A stretch of 64,000 nt of DNA from Muribaculaceae bacterium (lineage in GTDB: Bacteria; Bacteroidota; Bacteroidia; Bacteroidales; Muribaculaceae): contig JAGAJP010000068.1 in the NCBI GenBank assembly GCA_017626045.1, positions 1-64,000 of the forward strand, given 5' to 3'. The notes under the pieces are model-generated. The model saw only the letters and a list, made by a program, of their open reading frames with translations, searched no databases and was not told the DNA's origin. Positions 37,675 to 46,779 of the stretch are shown in pieces. Every line of letters starts with the position of its first letter. The stretch's first letter is position 1. The translations under genes were made by a program, and so were the position numbers.

Positions 37675-38493
37675 ATGAAAGTAGGAATTCAAGGAATAGC
37701 CGGTTGTTTCCATGATATGGCGGCACGCAAATGGTTCGGACACGAGGATATACACACTGTTTCTTTCGAGTCGTTCGAGGATTTGTTTGACGCCCTTTCT
37801 GCCGACAGCGACATGATGGCGGCTGTAGCCATAGAAAACACTATAGCCGGAGCTCTTCTGCAGAATTTCGAGCTTATCAGGAAAAGCGGCCGAAAGGTGA
37901 TAGGCGAATGCAAACTCAGGGTCTCCCACTCCCTGTGCGCTCTTCCCGGTTCTGATGTTTCCGACCTCGTGGAGGTCAGGTCCCATCACATGGCTCTCCT
38001 GCAGTGCAGCGGCTTTCTCTCGCGTTTTCCGCATCTCAAAAAAGTGGATGATTTCGACACCGCCGGATGTGCCAGAAAGATTGCCGAACAGAAAATGACC
38101 CGCTCGGCGGCGATAGCCCCCGCCTATGCGGCAGGTATCTATGGGCTTGAGGTGCTTCATGAGGGCATTGAGAACGACAGCCGCAATTTTACGCGTTTTA
38201 TGATTGTAGGGAAGCCTGACGAGCCTGAGGCTGATGATGCCGACAAGATGTCGGTGGCTTTCACTACTCCCCACGAAAAGGGAGCTCTCTCCAAAGTGCT
38301 GACCATCCTAACATTCTACGACATCAACCTTTCGATGCTACAGTCGATGCCTGTTGTGGGGCATGAATGGGAATACCGGTTCTATGCCGACCTCACTTTC
38401 TCCGACCGCGAGCGTTGCATGCAGGCCATTTCCGCTGTCGCTCCCCTTACACTCGACTTTCGCATACTTGGAGCTTATAAGTCTGCTGACTGA
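37675..38493 (+). CDS. pheA: Prephenate dehydratase
   Basis: Converts prephenate to phenylpyruvate for phenylalanine synthesis. 272 residues. The catalytic TRF motif is NFTRFMIVG near residue 171; the ACT regulatory domain covers about 190-272, with the usual ESRP position reading LQSMPVVGHEWEY. It lacks a chorismate mutase domain, which is supplied by the next gene. The start is fixed by the promoter box 8 bases upstream. Confidence 0.93.
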   Translation: MKVGIQGIAGCFHDMAARKWFGHEDIHTVSFESFEDLFDALSADSDMMAAVAIENTIAGALLQNFELIRKSGRKVIGECKLRVSHSLCALPGSDVSDLVEVRSHHMALLQCSGFLSRFPHLKKVDDFDTAGCARKIAEQKMTRSAAIAPAYAAGIYGLEVLHEGIENDSRNFTRFMIVGKPDEPEADDADKMSVAFTTPHEKGALSKVLTILTFYDINLSMLQSMPVVGHEWEYRFYADLTFSDRERCMQAISAVAPLTLDFRILGAYKSAD

Positions 38494-38560
38494 TGCAGCT
38501 CTTGACCTCGCTTGAGATTTTTGATTTCTAATCTTTGAAGCATTACAGTAAATACATATA

Positions 38561-39616
38561 ATGAAAGATATAAAGCCGCTCTTCGATGATGAGAGCCTGA
38601 TGAAAGAACCCATAATCATTGCCGGCCCTTGCAGCGCTGAAAGCGAGCAGCAGGTGCTCGACACTGCCAGACGACTTGCCGCGGGCGGAGTGCGTTTCTT
38701 CCGCGCCGGAATCTGGAAACCGCGTACTATGCCCGGATGTTTCGAGGGTGTGGGTATCGCCGGACTTCCATGGCTCCGGAGAGTGAAGGAGGAGACGGGT
38801 ATGCTTGTAGGCACCGAGGTGGCTTCGAGCGCGCACGTCAGAACTGCCGTGGCGGGAGGAGTGGATATCCTCTGGATTGGCGCAAGAACGGCTGCAAGTC
38901 CCTTCGCCATGCAGGAGATAGCCGACACTCTCGCTGAACTGCGGTGCGACCTCCCCGTGCTGGTCAAGAACCCGGTTAATCCCGACCTTGACCTCTGGAT
39001 CGGTGCCGTGACAAGGCTTTATAATGCCGGAGTGCGCAGGATTGGCGTCATCCACAGAGGGTTTAGCAGCTATGGCAAGCATGTTTACCGCAATCAGCCT
39101 ATGTGGGCGATTCCCTTTGAGTTCGCCCGCCGTTTTCCCGATATCCCCGTAATCTGCGACCCGAGCCATATCACAGGAAGCCATGACCTCGTGGCGCCCC
39201 TCAGCCGACATGCCCTCGCCATGGGATTCGACGGCCTGATTATCGAGAGCCACTGCAATCCCGAATGTGCTCTGAGCGACGCAAGCCAGCAGCTCCTCCC
39301 GGAGGAACTGACATCCCTGATGAAGGAACTGATCGCCAAGAACAAGCCTGCCGGTACTCCTGAGCTTGACTCGCTGCGCGGTGAAATCGACCAGGTGGAC
39401 AATGAGATTCTCGACCTTCTCGCCAAAAGAATGGAGATTTCGAAAAGAATCGGCGAATATAAGAAGCAGCACAACATGATGGTGGTGCAGCTCGGAAGAC
39501 ATGACAGAATCATGAAGGACCGCACGGAAAAGGGTGAAAAACTCGGTCTCCCGGCTCCTTTCATCGGTAAAATAATGAGCGCCATTCATGAGGAGAGCGT
39601 GAAACGCCAGCTCTAA
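38561..39616 (+). CDS. DAHP synthase-chorismate mutase fusion
   Basis: A bifunctional enzyme at both ends of the shikimate-to-prephenate path. Residues 1 to about 260 are a type Ibeta (KDO8P-like) DAHP synthase with IIAGPCSAESEQQ, KPRTMPGCFEG, IGARTAASPF and PVICDPSHITGS. Residues about 262-351 are an AroQ chorismate mutase (SLRGEIDQVDNEILDLLAKR, EYKKQHNMMVV). It follows pheA by 67 bases; tyrA and the aminotransferase gene that often sit between them in Bacteroidetes are not here. Feedback control through the mutase domain is known in this fusion class and is inferred here. Confidence 0.93.
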   Translation: MKDIKPLFDDESLMKEPIIIAGPCSAESEQQVLDTARRLAAGGVRFFRAGIWKPRTMPGCFEGVGIAGLPWLRRVKEETGMLVGTEVASSAHVRTAVAGGVDILWIGARTAASPFAMQEIADTLAELRCDLPVLVKNPVNPDLDLWIGAVTRLYNAGVRRIGVIHRGFSSYGKHVYRNQPMWAIPFEFARRFPDIPVICDPSHITGSHDLVAPLSRHALAMGFDGLIIESHCNPECALSDASQQLLPEELTSLMKELIAKNKPAGTPELDSLRGEIDQVDNEILDLLAKRMEISKRIGEYKKQHNMMVVQLGRHDRIMKDRTEKGEKLGLPAPFIGKIMSAIHEESVKRQL

Positions 39617-39643
39617 CCCCGGCAACCAACAATCAACAACAAT

Positions 39644-41617
39644 ATGAAAGAATCAGACGAAAACCTTACCACAGGCACCGGACTGCCGGAGAACGCTTTT
39701 CGCGAACTGGCGTCTGACGAGCAGTACACTCCTGTGATGCATCCCGCGTCTTCCCAGGCGGAAGTAACCCCTTATTCGGTGGGTATGGGATTGCTTATGG
39801 CGGTCGTGTTCTCGGCGGCCGCCGCATATCTCGGCCTCAAGGTGGGCCAGGTGTTCGAGGCGGCTATCCCTATCGCGATTATCGCTGTCGGCCTCTCAAA
39901 CGCACTCGGCAAGAAGAACGCACTCGGCCAGAATGTGATTATCCAGTCTATCGGAGCCTGCTCCGGAGTGATTGTGGCGGGTGCTATCTTCACGCTCCCC
40001 GCCCTCTTCATCCTTCAGGCTAAATATCCCGATATTACCGTGCAGTTCTATCAGATCTTCCTGAGTTCTCTGCTCGGCGGCATCCTCGGAATCCTTTTCT
40101 TTATTCCTTTCCGAAAATATTTCGTGAAGGACATGCACGGCAAGTATCCTTTCCCCGAGGCTACCGCCACAACGCAAGTGCTGATTTCAAGCCAGCAGAG
40201 TGGTGCGGAGGGCAAAAGCCAGGCGAAGACTCTTGTCATCGCGTCCCTTATCGGTGGTGTCTACGATTATATTGTGGCTACTTTCGGCTGGTGGGCTGAG
40301 ACGGTCACTTCTGTCGCTTCCTCTGCCGGTCAAACACTGATGGAGAAGACAAAACTTCTTCTCAGCTGCAACACCGGTGCCGCTCTCCTCGGCCTCGGAT
40401 ATATAGTCGGCCTCAAGTATGCGTTTGTGATTTTTGCAGGTTCTATTTTCGTATGGTGGATAGTGATTCCTTTGCTCGGAACTTATGGAGCGCCTGAGTT
40501 TCAGGCAATGACACCCGATGAGATCTTCAGCGGATATGCCCGCATGATCGGTATCGGTGGCATAGCCATGGCGGGCGTAATCGGCATCATCAAGTCGTGG
40601 GGCATCATCACCCAGGCTGTCGGGCTTGCCGGAAGGGAACTGAAAGGCAAGTCTGCCGCTGCGAAAGAGGTCCGCTGGCAGACCGATATCTCTATGAAGC
40701 ATATAGTGTTCTTCATCACTATCGCCCTGGTGGCTGTGCTCCTGTTCTTCTGGTTTGGTGTTATCCATACTCTCTGGCAGGCTCTGGTGGCTTGGCTCGT
40801 AGTGGTGGTGATAGCATTCCTGTTCACGACTGTGGCGGCAAACGCCATCGCAATTGTCGGAAGCAACCCTGTGTCGGGCATGACGCTGATGACCCTCATC
40901 ATCGCATCCGCTATCTTTGTGGCAATCGGTCTCAACGGTACGAGCGGTATCGTGGCGGCTATGGTTATAGGTGGCGTGGTCTGCACCGCGCTCTCTATGG
41001 CAGGCGGTTTTGTTACCGACCTGAAGATTGGATACTGGCTTGGAAGCACTCCTAAAAAACAGGAAACATGGAAATTCCTCGGAACTTTTGTGTCGGCTGC
41101 AACGGTTGGAGGCGTAATCATGGTGCTCAACCAGGTCTATGGCTTCACCGGCGACAACGCTCTGGTGGCTCCGCAGGCAAACGCAATGGCTAAGGTAATA
41201 GAGCCTCTTATGATGGGGGGTGACACTCCGTGGATTCTCTACATGGTGGGCGCCATCCTCGCCTGCATCCTCAACTGGCTCGGCGTTCCGGCTCTTGCTT
41301 TCTGCCTCGGTATGTTCATTCCCCTTTCACTCAATACACCCATGCTGGTGGGCGGAGCAGTCGCTTATTTCGTAAGCCACTCGTCTAAGGATTCCAAAAT
41401 CAATGATGCCCGTCGTGACCGTGGCACACTCATCTCTTCCGGTCTTATCGCCGGTGGTGCTCTCTTCGGTGTGTTTGCAGCCCTTACAAGATTCTGCGGC
41501 TTCGAATATGAGAATCCTCTCGGATACGAGACCACTCAGATTCTCGGTTGCCTCGCATACGCCGCTCTGATTTGCTATCTTATGTGGGACAGCTGCAGAG
41601 TGAAGAAACTGAAATAA
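39644..41617 (+). CDS. OPT-family oligopeptide transporter
   Basis: A 657-residue membrane protein with about 15 hydrophobic segments. Family features: VTPYSVGMGLLMAVVFSAAA, YLGLKVGQVFEAAIPIAIIA, KYPFPEATATTQVLISSQQS and GGFVTDLKIGYWLGSTPKKQ. It should import peptides or metal-chelate-like substrates by proton coupling. It follows the DAHPS-CM gene by 27 bases and may share its transcript. A GAAGTT/AACTTC element follows its stop. Confidence 0.92.
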   Translation: MKESDENLTTGTGLPENAFRELASDEQYTPVMHPASSQAEVTPYSVGMGLLMAVVFSAAAAYLGLKVGQVFEAAIPIAIIAVGLSNALGKKNALGQNVIIQSIGACSGVIVAGAIFTLPALFILQAKYPDITVQFYQIFLSSLLGGILGILFFIPFRKYFVKDMHGKYPFPEATATTQVLISSQQSGAEGKSQAKTLVIASLIGGVYDYIVATFGWWAETVTSVASSAGQTLMEKTKLLLSCNTGAALLGLGYIVGLKYAFVIFAGSIFVWWIVIPLLGTYGAPEFQAMTPDEIFSGYARMIGIGGIAMAGVIGIIKSWGIITQAVGLAGRELKGKSAAAKEVRWQTDISMKHIVFFITIALVAVLLFFWFGVIHTLWQALVAWLVVVVIAFLFTTVAANAIAIVGSNPVSGMTLMTLIIASAIFVAIGLNGTSGIVAAMVIGGVVCTALSMAGGFVTDLKIGYWLGSTPKKQETWKFLGTFVSAATVGGVIMVLNQVYGFTGDNALVAPQANAMAKVIEPLMMGGDTPWILYMVGAILACILNWLGVPALAFCLGMFIPLSLNTPMLVGGAVAYFVSHSSKDSKINDARRDRGTLISSGLIAGGALFGVFAALTRFCGFEYENPLGYETTQILGCLAYAALICYLMWDSCRVKKLK

Positions 41618-41636
41618 CATTGATATTTCAAATATT

Positions 41637-41653
41637 GAAGTTCAGACAACTTC
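41637..41653. repeat. Palindromic element GAAGTT-CAGAC-AACTTC
   Basis: A perfect 6-bp inverted repeat with a 5-base loop, 19 bases after the OPT transporter stop, flanked by ATATT/TCATTTC. Its outer context TATTGAAGTT...AACTTCATT is shared with 47384-47400. Confidence 0.65.
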
Positions 41654-41774
41654 ATTTCAAATATTTTCAAGGGGGAGCCGGTTGGTTCCCCTTTGTCGTT
41701 AAAGAATCATAAATTTGAACATTACCACTTTGTCAGATGTTGATTCCGATAGAGAAACTTTAAATATAAATATT

Positions 41775-42776
41775 ATGAGTTACCTTTGCGACGACAAACT
41801 CGTCATTATAGGAGCTGCCGGTATGATAGGCAGCAATATGGCGCAGACAGCCATTATGAAGAAACTTACCCCCAATATCTGTCTATATGATCCCTACGGT
41901 CCCGGTCTGGAGGGTGTGGCGGAAGAACTCCTGCAGTGTGGTTTCGAAGGTCTGCATCTCACTTACACCACCGATGTGGCTGAGGCCCTTACGGGTGCCA
42001 AGTATATCGTGAATTCCGGTGGCGCTGCCCGCAAGGCGGGTATGACACGCGAGGATCTCCTGAAGGGCAACGCGCAGATTGCCGAGGATTTCGGCAAGAA
42101 CGTGAAGAAATACTGCCCGGACGTGAAGCATATAGTGGTCATATTCAACCCTGCGGATATAACAGGACTTATCACTCTCCTTTACAGCGGACTCAAACCG
42201 GGACAGGTGTCGACTCTCGCGGCTCTCGACAGCACAAGGCTCCGCAATGAGCTCGCAAAACAGCTCGGTGAATCTCCCGACAATATCGTGAACTGCCGTA
42301 CATACGGCGGTCATGGTGAGCAGATGGCTGTTTTCGCGTCTACTGCAAAGGTCAACGGAAGACCGCTCGTGGACTTCATCGGCACTGAACCGCTTACCGA
42401 AAAGGATTGGGAAGACCTCAAGCAAAGAGTGATACAGGGCGGTAAGAAAATCATCGACCTGAGGGGCAGAAGTTCCTTCCAAAGTCCTGCTTATCTTTCT
42501 ATCGAGATGATAGAGGCTGCGATGGGCGGCGATATGTTCCGCTGGCCGGTCGGCACTTATGTCAACAATGACCGTTTCAGCCATATCATGATGGCTATGG
42601 AGACCACTATCGACAAAAACGGCGTCACCGTGCAGCCCGTTGCCGGAACTCCCGAAGAGGAAAAAGACCTTGAGAAGAGCTATAGGCATCTCTGCGCTCT
42701 CCGCGACGAGGTGATTTCTCTCGGCATCATGCCACCAATCTCCGAGTGGGGCAAGATAAACCCCAACCTCGCCTGA
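41775..42776 (+). CDS. mdh: Malate dehydrogenase
   Basis: Interconverts malate and oxaloacetate. About 333 residues of the lactate/malate dehydrogenase fold: NAD-binding VIIGAAGMIGSN, the IVNSGGAARKAGMTREDLLK loop, VVIFNPADITG, LDSTRLRNELA and the catalytic His in TYGGHGEQM near residue 179. I use the ATG at 41775 because the upstream in-frame ATG (41715) lies inside a TAAATTTG promoter box (41710-41717). Lactate dehydrogenase is a less likely alternative. Confidence 0.9.
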   Translation: MSYLCDDKLVIIGAAGMIGSNMAQTAIMKKLTPNICLYDPYGPGLEGVAEELLQCGFEGLHLTYTTDVAEALTGAKYIVNSGGAARKAGMTREDLLKGNAQIAEDFGKNVKKYCPDVKHIVVIFNPADITGLITLLYSGLKPGQVSTLAALDSTRLRNELAKQLGESPDNIVNCRTYGGHGEQMAVFASTAKVNGRPLVDFIGTEPLTEKDWEDLKQRVIQGGKKIIDLRGRSSFQSPAYLSIEMIEAAMGGDMFRWPVGTYVNNDRFSHIMMAMETTIDKNGVTVQPVAGTPEEEKDLEKSYRHLCALRDEVISLGIMPPISEWGKINPNLA

Positions 42777-42780
42777 CGCC

Positions 42781-42801
42781 TCATCCGCTCTTGGCGGATG
42801 A
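42781..42801 (+). terminator. Hairpin directly after mdh
   Basis: TCATCCGC (42781-42788) pairs with GCGGATGA (42794-42801). There is no strong T run after it. Confidence 0.45.
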
Positions 42802-42832
42802 ACAATTCGCGGTATATACACCTTATATGTAA

Positions 42833-42890
42833 AAAGGGTGTGTCATGACAGTCACCTGCTTCCGCATCCTGACTTTATGACACACCCTTT
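42833..42890. terminator. Long 14-bp hairpin between mdh and the Gly/Pro-rich gene
   Basis: AAAGGGTGTGTCAT (42833-42846) pairs with ATGACACACCCTTT (42877-42890), with further ACAGTC/GACTTT pairing inside. The A-rich left flank would give a T run on the minus strand, but it can also end mdh transcription. Confidence 0.7.
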
Positions 42891-42908
42891 GAAGTTTATG
42901 ATAACTTC
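42891..42908. repeat. Palindromic element GAAGTT-TATGAT-AACTTC
   Basis: A perfect 6-bp inverted repeat with 6-base loop, joined to the right arm of the preceding hairpin and 27 bases before the next ATG. Member of the dispersed family. Confidence 0.6.
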
Positions 42909-42935
42909 TACAGCAACCAAGGGAGGTGGTATACT

Positions 42936-43463
42936 ATGAAAACATTATCCTATCTGACTAATGCAGCGGTGGTTTTGCTCGCATCGCTTACGTTTTTAAC
43001 CTCGGAAGCACAGAACAGCGCTCCGGCTCCAGGCTCGGGAGGTGCCTTCACTCCTGCTCCTCCCTCAGGTCCGGGAGGACCGGTCGGACCCGGTTTCGGC
43101 CCGGCTGTACCTCCTCCTATGTGGGGCACGGGAAATTCGATGATGAACGGTGGCCCCTGGGGCCCCGGCGCGTTCAGCGGCCCTTACTACAACAATGGTC
43201 CAGGTTTCAACAGCGGTGTGTCGAGAGTGGTCGCCGTGGGATATGACGCGCAGGGCGTATGGGAGACGGTCCCGATGGTGGTTCACTGGGACTGGAACGG
43301 CTTCTTCTACGATTTCACCGTGCGTGACGCATGGAATCCCTGGACTCGAATGTGGGAGACTGATCTCGGAATACCAGCGTTCCAGACAGACTACACACTA
43401 CGCGGCGTGACCTACGACTATTACGTCAACCTCTCTACCGGCACATACTATTTCAATCCGTAA
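42936..43463 (+). CDS. Secreted Gly/Pro-rich protein of unknown function
   Basis: A 175-residue protein with signal peptide LTNAAVVLLASLTFLTSEAQ. Residues about 27-95 are low complexity, rich in Gly, Pro and later Asn/Tyr (PAPPSGPGGPVGPGFGPA, GPWGPGAFSGPYYNNGPGF). The C-terminal 75 residues look folded, with many Trp and Tyr (VPMVVHWDWNGFFYDFTV, RDAWNPWTRMWETDL). An AGGAGG-like GGGAGGTGG precedes the ATG, unusual in this genome. I do not recognise the family. It has its own terminator. Confidence 0.7.
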   Translation: MKTLSYLTNAAVVLLASLTFLTSEAQNSAPAPGSGGAFTPAPPSGPGGPVGPGFGPAVPPPMWGTGNSMMNGGPWGPGAFSGPYYNNGPGFNSGVSRVVAVGYDAQGVWETVPMVVHWDWNGFFYDFTVRDAWNPWTRMWETDLGIPAFQTDYTLRGVTYDYYVNLSTGTYYFNP

Positions 43464-43492
43464 CGGTGCTTAGTCCTTAGCGCTCATATTGA

Positions 43493-43526
43493 AAAATGGT
43501 CTGAAACTGAGGTTTCAGACCATTTT
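43493..43526 (+). terminator. Terminator of the Gly/Pro-rich gene
   Basis: AAAATGGTCTGAAAC (43493-43507) pairs with GTTTCAGACCATTTT (43512-43526), a 15-bp perfect stem ending in T4, 30 bases after the stop. Confidence 0.85.
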
Positions 43527-43538
43527 AACATTCCGTCT

Positions 43539-43570
43539 GTTGCAGAACCGCTTTAAATGTTCTAACTTTG
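43539..43570 (+). promoter_or_regulatory. Bacteroidetes promoter of the damaged T9SS-type gene
   Basis: GTTG (43539-43542), 20 bases, TAACTTTG (43563-43570), 17 bases before an ATG that opens a short signal-peptide-like frame. Confidence 0.7.
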
Positions 43571-43587
43571 CACAAAAATAGTTTTTT

Positions 43588-44906
43588 ATGAAGAATTTCT
43601 TACTTAACGCTACGTAGTGGCTTGGTCAGAGGCTATGGATCTTGAGGCGGACGCGGCTTCCGTGGAGGTCAATATTGATAATTACGAGTTTGCAGCCCCG
43701 CAAAACCTGAAGGTGTCCTTTGAAGAACAGAGCAATGGAAAATATACTGTTCTCGGCAGCTGGGACGCTCCCGAGGGCGATATGACACCGGTCAATTATG
43801 TGGTATATGTCAATGGCAAGAGCATTGGTTGGATTGATGCAGGTGAAGAACTCAGCTTAGGTCAGAGCGGCCTCTATAAGGGCGTGTATACCTTTGAGGT
43901 TGAGGCGTGTTATCAGTTCCCCGAAGGCGTTTCTAAACGTATTTCGGCAAGTGTCTTCCCCGGCACTGTCCCCGCACCTGTCTCGCTTGTTCTATCCGAC
44001 ACGGATGGTGGTGTGAACCTTACGTGGGATATTGCAGAGGTCGAAGGCGCGAATGCCGACCACTTCAGGATATTCCGTGGCGATGAACTTCTTGCCGATG
44101 ATGTTAAGGTTACTGAATACCGCGATGAGGAGGCTCCCGAAGGAACTTGCACATACAGCGTGCACGCTGTCTATGCCGATGGCGCTGTGTCGCTTCCCGC
44201 TGTCGTGGAGTATACTGCCGAGGAGGTAAAGGCTCTTTCCATTCCGGTTACGGAAAATTTCGACAACGGTCACTTGCCCGCCGGATGGCGAGTTGAGCTG
44301 CTCGATCCTTATGATAAGGTCAAGGATATGTATTCTTGGAGATTCGACAATTGGTTTGAAAATGTGCTGCCGGACGAGAGCGGTATCAACGGAGGTTTCG
44401 CGTCTGTCGACGGCTTCGCTGCCGGCATGAACAGACTCGAGAGCTATCTGCGCACTCCCTCTATCTCTCTCCCTGCCGACGAGGAGGCTTCGGTTAGGTT
44501 CACGAAATATTTCTATGAGGAAAAACCGGGACCTTCGGGACCCGCAGGCTTCATAGTTGAGGTTTCTCCGGCGGAGTTCGACTCATTTGAGACGTTGGCA
44601 GATCTTTGCGCTCTTGAAAACGGTGAGGTGTCAATTTCTCTCGCTAATTTCAAAGGACGGGACATAGTGTTGAGATGGGGCTTCATATCACGATTCTCTG
44701 GTTTCGCAGCTATTGACAACGTGCGCATTGAGAAAGGCTCTTCCGTCTCCTCCCTGCCGGTAGCCGGTGAAGTCTTCGATGTTTTCTCTCCCGACGGAAA
44801 AGCAGTGGGACTGAAGGTCGCTAAACCCTTTATGCAGACTCTCCCCGACGGCATCTACATCCTGCGCAGCGCCGACGGCTCCACCCAAAAATACTTGAAG
44901 AAATAA
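43588..44906 (+). pseudogene. 5'-damaged secreted fibronectin/choice-of-anchor protein with T9SS-like tail
   Basis: The ATG at 43588 reads MKNFLLNAT then TAG. A second frame, open from GTG at 43617 to 44906 (429 residues), carries two fibronectin type III-like units (PQNLKVSFEEQSNGKYTVLG; PAPVSLVLSDTDGGVNLTWD), a choice-of-anchor J-like jelly roll (NFDNGHLPAGWRVELL ... RFTKYFYEEKPGPSG) and a C-terminus like a T9SS sorting domain (LPDGIYILRSADGSTQ). The signal peptide and the main body are thus out of frame, most simply because of a deletion. It might instead be translated from 43617 without a signal, but then it would not be exported. Confidence 0.65.
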
Positions 44907-44921
44907 TATCGATTCTTTCAT

Positions 44922-44955
44922 TGAGGGGCGGCAATCCGAAGATTGCCGCCCCTCA
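44922..44955 (+). terminator. Terminator of the damaged T9SS-type gene
   Basis: TGAGGGGCGGCAATC (44922-44936) pairs with GATTGCCGCCCCTCA (44941-44955) around CGAA. Very stable stem, moderately T-rich tail (TCATC). Confidence 0.8.
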
Positions 44956-44962
44956 TCATCAA

Positions 44963-45070
44963 GAGCCCTCCGAGTTCTCGGAGTCCTCGGAGCTCTTAGA
45001 GCTCTCGGAGTTCTCCGAGTCGCGAAGCCAATTCTCAATTCTAAATTCAAATTCTCAATTCTAAATTCTC
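44963..45070. repeat. Composite array: period-9 (GAGTTCTCN)n, junction, period-7 (AATTCTN)n
   Basis: Seven 9-base units of the form GAGNNCTCN run from 44963 to about 45016, followed by the junction GAGTCGCGAAGCCAATT (45017-45033) and about six 7-base units to 45070. The 9-base part and the junction recur at 53695-53767. Confidence 0.8.
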
Positions 45071-45104
45071 CCCTATTTCTTACAGGATTTTGAAAAAAAA
45101 TGAT

Positions 45105-45112
45105 TAATTTTG
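45105..45112 (+). promoter_or_regulatory. -7 promoter box of glyS
   Basis: TAATTTTG fits TAnnTTTG, 58 bases before the ATG. The -33 element is not clear. Confidence 0.45.
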
Positions 45113-45170
45113 CATTTTAAATCTCAAGACAATAAATTAAAGCGCGTTGCGCTGTTTAAATATTTTCTAT

Positions 45171-46715
45171 ATGGCAAAACAGGAAGATGTCTTCAAGACG
45201 ATAGTGGCTCATGCCAAAGAATATGGCTTCGTGTTTCAGTCTTCTGAAATCTACGATGGCCTGAGTGCCGTTTACGATTACGGACAAAACGGTGTCGAAC
45301 TCAAAAACAATATCAAACGCTATTGGTGGGAGGCGATGACTATGCTTCACGACAATATCGTGGGTATCGACTCTGCTATCTTTATGCACCCCACAATCTG
45401 GAAGGCTTCCGGTCATGTCGACGCGTTCAATGATCCCCTGATCGACAACCGCGACTCTAAGAAACGCTATCGTGCCGATGTGCTTATTGAAGACGAAATC
45501 GCAAAGTTCGATGAAAAGATAAACAAGGAGGTGGCTAAGGCTGCCAAGAGATTCGGCGAGTCTTTCGATGAGGCGATGTTCCGTCAGACCAATCCTCGTG
45601 TGCTCGAGCACCAGAGAAAACGCGATGAGCTGCACTCTCGTTTTTCCGATGCGATGAACGCCAACGACCTCGAGGGCCTCAAGCAGATTATTCTCGACTA
45701 TGAGATTGTGGATCCTATTAGCGGCACCAAAAACTGGACCGACGTGCGCCAGTTCAACCTTATGTTCAAGACCGAGATGGGCTCTACCGCCGATGGCGCT
45801 ATGGATGTGTATCTGCGCCCGGAGACCGCTCAGGGTATCTTTGTCAATTATCTCAATGTCCAGAAGACCGGACGTATGCGTATCCCGTTTGGTATCGCGC
45901 AGATTGGTAAGGCTTTCCGTAACGAAATCGTTGCCCGTCAGTTCATATTCCGTATGCGGGAGTTCGAGCAGATGGAGATGCAGTTCTTCGTGCGTCCCGG
46001 CGATGAGATGAAGTGGTTTGAGTTCTGGCGCGCCACACGCCTCAAATGGCACAAGAATCTCGGTCTCGGCGATGCTAAATACCGTTACCACGACCACGAG
46101 AAACTCGCCCATTACGCTAATGCCGCCACCGACATCGAGTTTGAGATGCCGTTCGGATTCAAGGAGGTGGAGGGTATCCATTCCCGCACCAATTTCGACC
46201 TTAGCCAGCACGAGAAGTTCTCCGGCAAGAAAATTCAGTATTTCGACCCGGAATTGAACGAAAGCTATGTGCCCTACGTTATCGAGACTTCCATTGGTGT
46301 CGACCGTATGTTCCTCAGCGTCTTCTGCAGCTGCTATGAGGACCAGGACCTCGGCGGAGGCGACCGCAGGGTAGTGCTCCATTTTCCGCCCGCCCTCGCT
46401 CCCGTGAAGTGCGCCGTTCTTCCGCTGGTGAAGAAAGACGGTCTCCCCGAGAAGGCGCGCGAGATTCAGCACAAGCTGAGGTTCGACTTCACCTGTCAGG
46501 TCGATGAGAAGGACTCGATAGGAAAACGATACCGCCGTCAGGATGCTATCGGCACTCCCTACTGCATCACTGTTGACCATCAGACTCTTGAAGACAACAC
46601 AGTAACTCTCCGTCATCGCGACACTATGGAGCAGGAACGCGTGAATGTCGACGACCTTGAGAAAATTCTCGCCGAGAAGGTTTCGCTCAATTCCCTTCTG
46701 AAGAAACTTCTCTGA
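45171..46715 (+). CDS. glyS: Glycine-tRNA ligase (single-chain, alpha2 type)
   Basis: Charges tRNA-Gly. About 514 residues, the single-chain class II form. Motif 1/2 regions are visible (FNLMFKTEMGSTADGAMDVY, RPETAQGIFVNYLN, AQIGKAFRNEIVARQFIFRM) and motif 3 (ETSIGVDRMFLSVFCSCYED). The anticodon-binding domain is at the C-terminus. I chose MAKQEDVFKTIVAHAKEYGF as start. A half-element GAAGTTGTTTAAA follows the stop, ahead of lemA. Confidence 0.95.
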   Translation: MAKQEDVFKTIVAHAKEYGFVFQSSEIYDGLSAVYDYGQNGVELKNNIKRYWWEAMTMLHDNIVGIDSAIFMHPTIWKASGHVDAFNDPLIDNRDSKKRYRADVLIEDEIAKFDEKINKEVAKAAKRFGESFDEAMFRQTNPRVLEHQRKRDELHSRFSDAMNANDLEGLKQIILDYEIVDPISGTKNWTDVRQFNLMFKTEMGSTADGAMDVYLRPETAQGIFVNYLNVQKTGRMRIPFGIAQIGKAFRNEIVARQFIFRMREFEQMEMQFFVRPGDEMKWFEFWRATRLKWHKNLGLGDAKYRYHDHEKLAHYANAATDIEFEMPFGFKEVEGIHSRTNFDLSQHEKFSGKKIQYFDPELNESYVPYVIETSIGVDRMFLSVFCSCYEDQDLGGGDRRVVLHFPPALAPVKCAVLPLVKKDGLPEKAREIQHKLRFDFTCQVDEKDSIGKRYRRQDAIGTPYCITVDHQTLEDNTVTLRHRDTMEQERVNVDDLEKILAEKVSLNSLLKKLL

Positions 46716-46719
46716 TATC

Positions 46720-46756
46720 GAAGTTGTTTAAATATTGTTATATACAAATCAACTTC
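46720..46756. repeat. Inverted element GAAGTTG...CAACTTC before lemA
   Basis: GAAGTTG (46720-46726) and CAACTTC (46750-46756) are exact complements with a 23-base AT-rich loop, 5 bases after the glyS stop and 24 before the lemA ATG. Confidence 0.6.
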
Positions 46757-46779
46757 ATCAACCTTTAAAGAAAACAGTT

